A stretch of 7,750 nucleotides of DNA from Bacillota bacterium (GTDB taxonomy: Bacteria; Bacillota_C; Negativicutes; Sporomusales; Sporomusaceae). The DNA lies in assembly GCA_023441125.1 (NCBI GenBank), contig JAEZQV010000297.1, positions 1 to 7,750 on the forward strand, in the 5' to 3' direction. The translations under genes and the position numbers were made by a program. This document shows positions 1-6,557 of the stretch, one piece after another; positions within the stretch are counted from its first letter, which is position 1, and each line of letters starts with the position of its first letter. The notes under the pieces were generated by a model that saw only the letters and a list, made by a program, of their open reading frames with translations, had not been told where the DNA came from and searched no databases.

Positions 1-1161
1 TTCTCCAACCATTTGGGAAAGCGCGGATAATTCATTAATTTGCATGCCCAGTTTTTCAAATACGGCAGGCGCTGTATTAATGGCAAAGTAATCTGCGGGA
101 AATAAACTGGTAGCGGCAATGAGCGCCATGAGGGCAACAAAGGATTCTACCAGCATGCCGCCAAAGCCTACCGCTTTGATCTCTGCTTCGCTTGTCAGCA
201 TTTTAGGCGTAGTGCCTGTACTGATCAAGGCGTGGAAGCCGGAGATGGCACCACAGGCAATGGTGATAAACATGAAGGGCCACACCGGACCGGGAATAAT
301 AGGCCCGCCGCCATTAATAAAGGGGGTGAGGGCCGGCATGTGTATTTCCGGCTGAACAACCAGGATGCCGACAGCCAGCGCCAAAATGGTGCCAATTTTC
401 ATATAGGTGCTCAGATAGTCGCGGGGAGCCAAGAGCAGCCAGACCGGCAGAGCGGCGGCTACGAAGCCGTATACAGCCAGCATAACAGACAACTGGGCGC
501 GGTTAAAGGTAAAATAGGGAGCCAGCCAGGATTCTTGCACCATTGGACCGACAAACACACCCAACAGCACCAGGGTTACCCCGATCACCGAGGCTTCGCC
601 AATATGCCCGGGGCGCAGATAGCGGAGATATATGCCGACCAGAATGGCAATCGGGATGGTGACCGCCACCGTGAAGGTGCCCCAGGGACTGTCGTACAGG
701 GCATTGACAACAGCAATGGCCAGCCCCGCCATGGTAATAATCAAAATGAAAAGTACAGCGATACTGGTTGCCAGGCCGGATGCTTTGCCGAGTTCTTTTT
801 TCGCAATTTCGGCAATGGATAAGCCGTCGTGGCGAACCGAGGCAAACAAAATGACCATGTCATGTACGGCGCCGGCAAACACGGCCCCGATCAACAGCCA
901 AATGGTGCCGGGCAAGTAGCCGAACTGCGCGGCTAAAACCGGGCCTACCAGGGGGCCGGCACCGGCAATGGCCGCAAAATGATGGCCGAATGTCACCCAT
1001 TTATTCGTGGGTACATAATCGCGCCCGTCATTATGCCGTACAGCCGGTGTTGTGCGGCTGGGATCAAGGGTCAGCACTTTGGCTGCCATGAAGGCTCCAT
1101 AGAAGCGGTAGGCTAAGGTTAAAACAAGTGCAGCTACAATAACTAAAGTAATACCGTTCAA
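1..1161 (-). CDS. cstA: CstA-family pyruvate/peptide transporter, N-terminal 387 residues (3' end outside window)
   Basis: This is the N-terminal part of a polytopic inner-membrane protein of the carbon-starvation CstA family, which imports pyruvate and/or peptides. About ten hydrophobic segments are visible. Family landmarks are GHHFAAIAGAGPLVGP near residues 60-75, a GAVHD motif near 97-101, and an ISGFHALISTGTTPK stretch near residue 310. The reading frame is open to base 1, so the remaining C-terminal part (family members are roughly 480-700 residues) lies outside. I chose the TTG start at 1161 because GGAGG sits about 7 bases upstream, the protein then begins MNGITLVIVAALVL as a first membrane helix, and no ATG lies near it. 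The gene is third in line after lytS and lytT on the same strand, but separated by 151 bases with its own candidate operator and promoter, so it is probably the regulated target rather than a simple operon member. Family assignment is sure; the substrate (pyruvate versus peptides) is inferred from context. Confidence 0.95.
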   Translation of the reverse strand, partial: MNGITLVIVAALVLTLAYRFYGAFMAAKVLTLDPSRTTPAVRHNDGRDYVPTNKWVTFGHHFAAIAGAGPLVGPVLAAQFGYLPGTIWLLIGAVFAGAVHDMVILFASVRHDGLSIAEIAKKELGKASGLATSIAVLFILIITMAGLAIAVVNALYDSPWGTFTVAVTIPIAILVGIYLRYLRPGHIGEASVIGVTLVLLGVFVGPMVQESWLAPYFTFNRAQLSVMLAVYGFVAAALPVWLLLAPRDYLSTYMKIGTILALAVGILVVQPEIHMPALTPFINGGGPIIPGPVWPFMFITIACGAISGFHALISTGTTPKMLTSEAEIKAVGFGGMLVESFVALMALIAATSLFPADYFAINTAPAVFEKLGMQINELSALSQMVGE

Positions 1162-1181
1162 AGTTGTTCCTCCTTTTTTTG

Positions 1182-1234
1182 ATTATATAGAACATTTGCA
1201 AACCTATAATAACGCCGGAGGACAATCTAGTGGA
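1182..1234 (-). promoter_or_regulatory. Candidate cstA promoter region with weak -35
   Basis: On the minus strand there are two possible -10 boxes. TATTAT at 1211-1206 has a poor -35 (TCCACT, 1234-1229) at 17 bases and would give a leader of about 38 bases. A perfect TATAAT at 1187-1182 has no recognisable -35 and would put the RNA start almost on the ribosome binding site. Neither box has a good -35 element, which fits a promoter that depends on an activator bound at the direct repeats just upstream. Which box is used cannot be decided by eye. Confidence 0.4.
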
Positions 1235-1262
1235 ACATATTTTCTTTCATCAGAACAAAACA

Positions 1263-1299
1263 GGCGGTCAACAGAAATATACGGCGGTAAACAGAAATG
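1263..1299 (-). promoter_or_regulatory. Tandem direct repeats, candidate LytTR operator for cstA
   Basis: Two 17-base direct repeats lie on the minus strand: CATTTCTGTTTACCGCC (1299-1283) and TATTTCTGTTGACCGCC (1279-1263). They match at 15 of 17 positions, with start-to-start spacing of exactly 20 bases. A degraded third copy, TTCTGATGA (1255-1247), continues the series about 21 bases further on but lacks the CCGCC end. LytTR-domain regulators bind imperfect direct repeats about two helical turns apart, and the E. coli BtsR motif contains ACC(G/A)CT, which resembles the ACCGCC here. The location between lytT and cstA, upstream of a promoter with weak -35 elements, is what an activator site should look like. 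The repeats are seen directly; binding by the neighbouring regulator is inferred. Confidence 0.65.
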
Positions 1300-1318
1300 A
1301 CGCCGGACGGCGTCATTT
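1295..1318 (-). terminator. Hairpin at the 3' end of lytT, weak intrinsic terminator
   Basis: A perfect 10-bp stem (AAATGACGCC / GGCGTCATTT) closes a 4-base loop and overlaps the lytT stop codon (1313-1315). On the minus strand the stem's own 3' arm ends in TTT and is followed by CTGTTTACC, so the U-tract is short and interrupted. Termination may be partial, leaving some read-through into cstA. The distal arm overlaps the end of the distal direct repeat (1295-1299), so this DNA may serve both as operator and as terminator. Confidence 0.5.
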
Positions 1319-2077
1319 TAAACCCAGGATTTCTTTGATTTCTTTAATTTGCCCTTTGCCGACGGGTATTTCAATAGAATTAGCGCCGGCAGCGGGCAGT
1401 TTAAGCCAATACGTGCCTTTAAACCAGGGGATTACTTCCCTGACTTTTTCCATATGCACAAGATAGCTTTTATGCACGCGGAGTATGGTGGTGCCGCGCA
1501 AACGCTCCTGCAGTTCTGCTAGAGTTCCCGAATAATAGTATTCGCCGGTTTCAGCCACTACGGTGACTGAACCGGTCTGGGTATGGGCATAGATGATGTC
1601 ACTGTAGCTTACGAGCACCAATTTGCCGTTGCGTTCAACGGCCAGTTTATGAACCGGTGCTTTGGCGGCTGTTAGCGTTTGATCAACGCGGGCAACGGCC
1701 GCCTGCCAGTCCTCCGAATGATATTTTTGCAGACGTTCAACAGCGGCGGCTACCCGTTCGCTCTCAAAGGGTTTGAGCAGATAGTCGATGGCGCCGATTT
1801 CAAAAGCTTTAATTGCATACTCGTCGTATGCGGTGGCAAAAACGATCAGCGAACTGGGTGAAGCCGTTCTTAAAGCTTCCGCGGTTTCAATGCCGCTCAT
1901 ACCACGCATTTGAATATCCAGGAACACAACGTCGGGGCAATGCTGGGCAGCCAGACCGACAGCCGCAGGACCGCTGTCCGCTTCACCCACAATGGTAATA
2001 CCCGGCAGTTGGGATAATAAATATTTAAGTTCGTCACGGGCCGGTATTTCATCATCCACAATAATGGCTTTAAGCAC
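1313..2077 (-). CDS. lytT: LytTR-family response regulator (LytT/BtsR-like)
   Basis: This 254-residue two-component response regulator has a receiver domain at residues 1-120. The acidic pair is Asp8/Asp9, the phospho-acceptor Asp54 (in FLDIQM), the switch Thr82 and Lys102 in the KPF motif. A LytTR DNA-binding domain spans about 147-250, with the family signatures RVHKSYLVH and IPVGKGQ. Such proteins bind direct repeats as dimers and activate transcription when phosphorylated. The start is GTG at 2077, with a GAGGTGG ribosome binding site upstream. It overlaps the end of the kinase gene by 8 bases, so the two are translationally coupled partners. The likely target is the cstA promoter just downstream, where fitting direct repeats are present. 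The family is certain; the regulon is inferred. lytR is a synonym used in some genera. Confidence 0.96.
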   Translation of the reverse strand: MLKAIIVDDEIPARDELKYLLSQLPGITIVGEADSGPAAVGLAAQHCPDVVFLDIQMRGMSGIETAEALRTASPSSLIVFATAYDEYAIKAFEIGAIDYLLKPFESERVAAAVERLQKYHSEDWQAAVARVDQTLTAAKAPVHKLAVERNGKLVLVSYSDIIYAHTQTGSVTVVAETGEYYYSGTLAELQERLRGTTILRVHKSYLVHMEKVREVIPWFKGTYWLKLPAAGANSIEIPVGKGQIKEIKEILGLK

Positions 2078-3770
2078 AATTTTCCACCTCGTCGCTGGTG
2101 CGTTTGGGTAACCGGATTGTTATCGTCGTGCCGGCGTTGGGCAGACTGGCAAGCAGCAAGCCGTAGTTCTGGCCATACTGCCCGTGCAGCCGTTCATGCA
2201 CGTTAAGCAGGCCAATACTTTCACTGCTTGGCTGGGTCAGGGGATTATGGGCCACCAGATCCATACCGATCCCATTATCGGCAATGACGATCTCAATTGC
2301 CTGGCCGCAGTCGCTGACCGTAAGCGTAATGGAACCGCCGTCCGGCTTGGGTTGTAAACCATGCTTGATGGCATTTTCAACAAGGGGCTGGATGGTAAGC
2401 GAGGGTATTCGGTACTGGCCCAAACCTGGTGTTATGTGTTCGATTACCACGAGCTTTTCCCCATGCCGGGCCTGTTCAATAGCAAGATATGCTCTGACCT
2501 GGGCCAGTTCATCATCAATAGGAATTTCCTGACCGGTTTTATGCAAAGTATAGCGAAAAATCGCACTAAGCTTGAGTAATAATTCCCGCGCCAAATCCGG
2601 CTTGGTTCTTACCAGGGAAGTAATAGTGTTCAGCGTGTTAAACAGAAAGTGGGGATTAATCTGGGCATGCAATGCTTTCATTTTGGCTTTGGCCGCCAAT
2701 TTGGTCTGGCGGTCGATTTCCGTCAGCTCCAACTGCGTAGAAAATAAGTGAGCCAGGCCGGAAGCAAAGACAATATCGGACTGGCCGATTGCGTTGCTGC
2801 GGGTATAATACAGTTTCAAAGCGCCGGTTACCCTGCCGGCGCAAGTAAGCGGGACAATGATGGCACTGGCTAGCCGGCAGCCATCACAGCCACAGCCGAT
2901 AGCGGCATTGTTTTGGGCAATATACATCTGGTTTGTTGCCAGTACCTGGCGGGTTGCTGCCGTCAGACTGTTCCTTGACTCAGGTGCGTGATGGGATAAT
3001 TCAGAACCGGCAAAAGCCAGAATTCTTTCGGTGTCGGTAATGGCAACCGCATCATACCTGGCAGTTGCCAAAATAATCCGGGCGGTTTCATAGGCTGAAT
3101 CGGGATTAAGGCCGCGCCGCAAATACGGCAAGGTTTTATTGGCAATATCCAGTGCCTGATGAGACTGTTCGGCGCCGACTTTTTCCTGGGCAACCATAGC
3201 CGTTTTTATTATGAGCATAAATACCGCCAAGCCTAGAGAATTGACAACAATCATCGGCATGGCAATTTCGTGGACAAGCTCCCAGGCCAGGTTATAGGGC
3301 CGGGCTGTCAGGAGAATAATCCCCATTTGCAGGATTTCACCAAGCATGCCGGCGAGCAAAGCCAGCCACCAGGGAATGGGCCGGCCGGGATAATATTTGT
3401 GTACCATACCGGCCAGAAGTCCTTCGCAGATATTGGCAAGGGCACACGATAGCGCGGTAAAGCCGCCTAACAGGTAACGGTGGCCACCGGCAATCACACC
3501 GGCGGCGAAGCCCATCAACCGCCCGCCGATCAGGCCGGCGGCCATAACGCCGACAACCCGGGAATTGGCAAGGGCGTCATTGACAGGTATACCGGCATAG
3601 GTTCCCATAATGCCGACGAACCCGAAAAAAATAGTTAGCAGGATAGCATCCCGTACTGTGTTGCGACGGTTTATCAGCCGTCTGAATATGGAACTCTGGG
3701 ATAATACAAAAGCAAGCGTAGCAGCCACGCTCATTCTTTCGACCATTTCCTGTAACAAATATTCGGCCAT
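2070..3770 (-). CDS. lytS: LytS-family sensor histidine kinase (pyruvate-sensor type)
   Basis: This 566-residue membrane sensor kinase is the partner of the overlapping LytTR regulator. Domains in order are a 5TMR-LYT membrane sensor (about 5-195) with the family stretch GGHRYLLGGFTALSCA, a GAF domain (about 215-345) carrying a CGCDGC motif at 293-298, a His_kinase domain with His374 in INPHFLFN, and a HATPase domain with Asn466 (LVENAIKHG), DNGIGMD at 498-504 and a SIGLLNVHERL G2 box. Arg71, Arg98 and Cys109 match in spacing the pyruvate-pocket residues I recall for E. coli BtsS (Arg72, Arg99, Cys110); the fourth, Ser113, is Ala112 here. I chose ATG at 3770 because GGAGGG lies 5 bases upstream. 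An in-frame start at 3818 would fall inside the -35 box of the best promoter, so the extra 16 residues are unlikely. The kinase role is certain; the ligand is inferred. Confidence 0.95.
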   Translation of the reverse strand: MAEYLLQEMVERMSVAATLAFVLSQSSIFRRLINRRNTVRDAILLTIFFGFVGIMGTYAGIPVNDALANSRVVGVMAAGLIGGRLMGFAAGVIAGGHRYLLGGFTALSCALANICEGLLAGMVHKYYPGRPIPWWLALLAGMLGEILQMGIILLTARPYNLAWELVHEIAMPMIVVNSLGLAVFMLIIKTAMVAQEKVGAEQSHQALDIANKTLPYLRRGLNPDSAYETARIILATARYDAVAITDTERILAFAGSELSHHAPESRNSLTAATRQVLATNQMYIAQNNAAIGCGCDGCRLASAIIVPLTCAGRVTGALKLYYTRSNAIGQSDIVFASGLAHLFSTQLELTEIDRQTKLAAKAKMKALHAQINPHFLFNTLNTITSLVRTKPDLARELLLKLSAIFRYTLHKTGQEIPIDDELAQVRAYLAIEQARHGEKLVVIEHITPGLGQYRIPSLTIQPLVENAIKHGLQPKPDGGSITLTVSDCGQAIEIVIADNGIGMDLVAHNPLTQPSSESIGLLNVHERLHGQYGQNYGLLLASLPNAGTTITIRLPKRTSDEVENCA

Positions 3771-3789
3771 AGTATCCCTCCAGTATTTC

Positions 3790-3818
3790 AGAATAGCATT
3801 TTTTCGGCAGCCTGACAA
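3790..3818 (-). promoter_or_regulatory. Sigma-A promoter of the lytST operon
   Basis: On the minus strand TTGTCA (3818-3813) and TATTCT (3795-3790) are separated by exactly 17 bases, and TGC directly before the -10 gives an extended -10 element. The predicted RNA start near 3783 leaves only about 13 bases before the ATG at 3770, so the ribosome binding site GGAGGG (3781-3776) would lie at the very 5' end of the message. The near-consensus boxes suggest steady basal expression of the sensor pair. Confidence 0.65.
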
Positions 3819-3909
3819 TAATATTTACGTATGAGCAGTGCGCAGAGATGCTGGTAATCTTATCTTTATGTGCAAAACGTAATATAAGAATTTGCTAAAA
3901 ATAGTTATT

Positions 3910-3939
3910 AGGACAGGCAGGAACCGCCCTTTTTATGCT
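3910..3939 (+). promoter_or_regulatory. Candidate promoter for the M55 aminopeptidase gene
   Basis: AGGACA (3910-3915) and TATGCT (3934-3939) are separated by 18 bases, upstream of a gene starting at 3973. The match to sigma-A consensus is only fair. The spacer holds ACCGCC (3923-3928), the same six bases that end the repeats before cstA, but no second copy 20-21 bases away is visible. The 202-base region between the divergent lytS and aminopeptidase starts holds nothing else I can name. Confidence 0.3.
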
Positions 3940-3972
3940 GAATTATCCAGTTAAAGGAAATGGGGTGATGTA

Positions 3973-4809
3973 ATGAAGCTGTATATATCATTGGATATGG
4001 AAGGGATTGCCGGCACATTTAACTGGAAGCAGGAGGATACCGACCGGTCAATTGTTCGTAAATGGATGACCCAACAGGTAGAATGGATTATCAGCGGCAT
4101 TAAAGACAGCACGGCCGATCGGCAAATTACGGAAATCCTGCTGACTGATTCGCATTTGAACGGTGACAGCATTTTTTATGACATTACTGCGCTGGACGAC
4201 CGGCTGCACCTTATTTCGGGCGGTCCACGCTCCGAATTTATGATGGCCGGACTTGATAACAGTTTTGATTTGGTTTTTCTTGTTGGCTATCATAGCGGCA
4301 TTGGTACTGCCCACGCCGTTATGGATCATAGTTATACCAGCAATTTTCATAAGATTTGGCTAAACGACTTACCGGTTAGTGAAGCTCTGCTTAATGCCGC
4401 GTTAGCCGGTTATTTCGGTGTGCCTGTCGGTCTGATTGTTGGTGATGCTGCTTTGCAACAGGAGCTGGCTACTGCCGGGGTTATGCCCTGGGCACATTAT
4501 GTTGTAACCAAAACCGGTCTGGCGCGCTACAGTGCCAAGCACCGGCCTTTGCCTGTGGTCCGTCGGGAGACAGTGGCTGCCGTTCAGCAGCTGCTAGCCG
4601 GCGAAAGCAGTCAACTGCCGCTGTTTACCTTTACCATGCCGGGTTCCCTGAAAATTGAATTTCATACGGCCGATATGGCCGATGCAGCAAGTCTTGTTCC
4701 CGGGGTAACCCGTTCTGATGGCCGGACAGTAGTCTTTGAACACGCAGATTATAAAGTTATTTTTAATCTGGTACAGGTTATGTCGATTTTGGCAGCAAGT
4801 GTGAAATAA
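3973..4809 (+). CDS. M55-family D-aminopeptidase, DppA-like
   Basis: This 278-residue cytoplasmic zinc peptidase belongs to the DppA family (MEROPS M55), which removes N-terminal D-amino acids, typically D-Ala, from short peptides such as cell-wall turnover products. It opens with MKLYISLDMEG, giving the metal ligands Asp8 and Glu10. The other expected metal and catalytic positions are visible as His61 (TDSHLNGDS), His107 (GYHSG), His119 (MDHSYTS) and Glu137 (VSEALLNAALAGY). The length is normal for the family. ATG at 3973 follows a GGGGTG ribosome binding site at 5 bases. The gene stands alone, divergent from lytST and ended by its own terminator. Next to a CstA transporter, which in some bacteria is linked to peptide uptake, a role in using D-amino-acid peptides is plausible but inferred. 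All catalytic residues appear intact. Other M55 members act on different peptides, so the substrate is not fixed. Confidence 0.93.
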   Translation: MKLYISLDMEGIAGTFNWKQEDTDRSIVRKWMTQQVEWIISGIKDSTADRQITEILLTDSHLNGDSIFYDITALDDRLHLISGGPRSEFMMAGLDNSFDLVFLVGYHSGIGTAHAVMDHSYTSNFHKIWLNDLPVSEALLNAALAGYFGVPVGLIVGDAALQQELATAGVMPWAHYVVTKTGLARYSAKHRPLPVVRRETVAAVQQLLAGESSQLPLFTFTMPGSLKIEFHTADMADAASLVPGVTRSDGRTVVFEHADYKVIFNLVQVMSILAASVK

Positions 4810-4833
4810 TATATAATGGGCGGGAATGAATCT

Positions 4834-4860
4834 TCCTCAATAGCATTTGGGGGATTTTTT
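4834..4860 (+). terminator. Probable intrinsic terminator after the aminopeptidase gene
   Basis: TCCTCAA and TTGGGGGA, about 25 bases past the stop codon, form an imperfect stem (one G-T pair, one bulged G) directly followed by six Ts (4855-4860). The hairpin is modest but its position and T-run fit a Rho-independent terminator. Confidence 0.55.
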
Positions 4861-4924
4861 GCTTTATAATAATGTACGTAATACCTTCAACTGGGAATAG
4901 GCGCCAAACTGGTAAGCAGGCCAC

Positions 4925-4953
4925 TGGTTTAGCCGGGGTAAACGTGTTATAAT
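4925..4953 (+). promoter_or_regulatory. Extended -10 promoter of the two-gene operon 4984-6914
   Basis: A perfect TATAAT (4948-4953) is preceded by TGT, forming an extended -10 element. The best -35 at 17 bases is TGGTTT (4925-4930), a poor match, as is common when the extended -10 is present. The RNA start would be near 4960, giving a leader of about 24 bases before the ribosome binding site AAAGGAG (4973-4979) and the gene. Confidence 0.55.
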
Positions 4954-4983
4954 TAGGTTCGTTAAAGTGCTTAAAGGAGTTAA

Positions 4984-6540
4984 TTGCTAATAATGACCAT
5001 TATAAAAAATGTTTATGATGAAGTCCGGGTGTTCTTCGATGAAAAACTCGAATGGGATTCGGCTATAAAGCGCGAATGGGTGGAAGGATTTTTGCGCCAA
5101 AAGGCCTGGCAGGGAGACAATGATGAGACGCTAAGAGATTCATGGCGCAATCTCCACATGTTTGTTTCCTATTTGGCTTATGCCGATGAGAATACACTTG
5201 ATGAAATAGTGGCATCGGAGTATAGTCTGGCTGTTGAATGGATGATTGTACAGATTGAGGGCTTTAAACCCACTCTCCAGACTGTTAGGCATTTTTTTGA
5301 TATATTGCAGGAGTTTTATAGTTACCTGGTTGCCAAGAAAATTATAACGGACACGGAAGAGCTGCGGCAGGCGGCTGAGTATATGACGGGTGGCAAACGG
5401 TTGCGTTTTATCGAAGAAGAGGATGAACAAGGTGAACTGCCAGTAAAGTCGCCGCTCACAGTTCCCAAAGACATCGGCAGGATTGTCGGTGAGGCGGTTG
5501 AGCGGTTGATGCTCAAATTTAGCGCCTATTTCCAGCAGGAATCTTTTGTTGAAGATTTTGACCGGGCCCTGATGCTGTTTCTGGGGCCGTTAGGACAAAT
5601 GCCGGAAGATGAAAATGATGATGAATTTTGGTTAGGGTTTTGGGACTATTTTCTTTTTGATTATCATTTGCTGGCCAATGACCGGACGCCACTCATTCAA
5701 TTTAGTTTGGATTATAGCGACAAACTGGCCGGTGAAGAGCAGAAAATACTCCGTGAGCTTATGGGGGCCAAATTTACCGTATTTTATGTGGAAAGTGTAA
5801 TTAATCAGGATTGGGTTGAGTGTGTCAATTTGTTGACAGAAGAAAAGTTCCGGCTCCCCAACCCCAATTTTGACTATAAGCTTGTAAAAAAACTGCTGTT
5901 TTACGGTCATGTCTTTTTGCAGCAGCAAGAAAGCGAGCTGGTTATGATTAATTTTATTACCAGTGTCGAGATAAGCAGCAATCTGCGCCGGCGCATCAAA
6001 GAAGAGATTACCCGGCAGAAAGCCATGCTGGAACTGCAGCAGCCGGGGGCCACGTGGGAAGACTTTGTTGGCAGGCACGCCAACGCAGTGAGGCATACCA
6101 TCGATTTATTAGCTACCTGGGCGAGAGTTAATGTTACCTCCTATGCACAGATGGAACGCAGCTTTCCCCAGCCGGTAACCGGCGAAAAAACGGTCAATAC
6201 GGTGGTAGTGGAAATGATTGAAACCTTCATGCCTAAATTCGGTTACTCGCAGCATGACACTTTTCTGGCGCAAAAGCTGTGGCAGGATTTTTCGGCGATT
6301 GAAACAATAAATATTCGTAAGCCGGCTGCCTGGGCAGCTGCTGTAATCCAGGCCTATTCCCAGCTCAACAACGGTGAGAATGAAATGTCGGCCGATACGC
6401 TGGCGCGGGAGATGTTAGTAGGAAAATCCAGTATAAGTGCCAACCGGGCCAAAATCTTTCAGGTACTGAAGCTTGAGAAATATGATCCCCGCTATCTAAG
6501 CGAAGAAGGCATTGTTTCCCTGTTGTATGATTTGCAGTAA
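4984..6540 (+). CDS. Unassigned 518-residue protein with core-binding-like N-terminus and DUF6398/HTH-like C-terminus
   Basis: I do not recognise a named function. The protein is soluble, acidic and largely helical, with no signal peptide or membrane helix. Residues about 28-125 look like the SAM-like core-binding fold of tyrosine recombinases (repeated helices, then a stretch resembling 'FYSYLVAKKIITD'), but no catalytic Arg/His/Tyr domain follows. An acidic linker (EEEDEQGE, 144-151) leads to a long middle region rich in Trp and Phe. Residues about 443-497 (KPAAWAAAVIQAY, then ADTLAREMLVGKSSISANRAK) resemble the DUF6398 pattern: a helix with KPxxWAAA followed by a helix-turn-helix-like segment. 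The start is ambiguous: TTG at 4984 lies 4 bases after AAAGGAG, while the ATG at 4993 lies 13 bases after it and would give 515 residues. It is the first gene of an operon, 17 bases before the zinc-ribbon gene. The coding call is firm; the domain resemblances are visual judgements. Confidence 0.85.
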   Translation: MLIMTIIKNVYDEVRVFFDEKLEWDSAIKREWVEGFLRQKAWQGDNDETLRDSWRNLHMFVSYLAYADENTLDEIVASEYSLAVEWMIVQIEGFKPTLQTVRHFFDILQEFYSYLVAKKIITDTEELRQAAEYMTGGKRLRFIEEEDEQGELPVKSPLTVPKDIGRIVGEAVERLMLKFSAYFQQESFVEDFDRALMLFLGPLGQMPEDENDDEFWLGFWDYFLFDYHLLANDRTPLIQFSLDYSDKLAGEEQKILRELMGAKFTVFYVESVINQDWVECVNLLTEEKFRLPNPNFDYKLVKKLLFYGHVFLQQQESELVMINFITSVEISSNLRRRIKEEITRQKAMLELQQPGATWEDFVGRHANAVRHTIDLLATWARVNVTSYAQMERSFPQPVTGEKTVNTVVVEMIETFMPKFGYSQHDTFLAQKLWQDFSAIETINIRKPAAWAAAVIQAYSQLNNGENEMSADTLAREMLVGKSSISANRAKIFQVLKLEKYDPRYLSEEGIVSLLYDLQ

Positions 6541-6557
6541 ATCGGGAGGTGTAGAGA

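Noticed and set aside
232..822. 196-codon open frame on the plus strand
   Set aside because: It lies wholly opposite cstA, has a low-complexity Gln/Asn/Gly-rich translation with no recognisable domain, and cstA is unmistakable on the other strand.
3871..3884. Possible CcpA cre site (TGCAAAACGTAATA)
   Set aside because: The spacing between TG and CG is one base too long for the cre pattern and the right half lacks the CA end.
3821..3886. Loose inverted pair ATATTTACGT / ACGTAATATA in the lytS-aminopeptidase gap
   Set aside because: Only a six-base core pairs cleanly and the arms are 46 bases apart in AT-rich DNA, so chance is a sufficient explanation.
3923..3928. ACCGCC as a second LytTR operator before the aminopeptidase gene
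   Set aside because: A single six-base match without a partner 20-21 bases away is not enough to call an operator; it is mentioned only as a weak hint.
5632..6096. 154-codon open frame on the minus strand
   Set aside because: It is antisense to the 518-residue gene, has no ribosome binding site or recognisable family, and is a shadow of the real frame.
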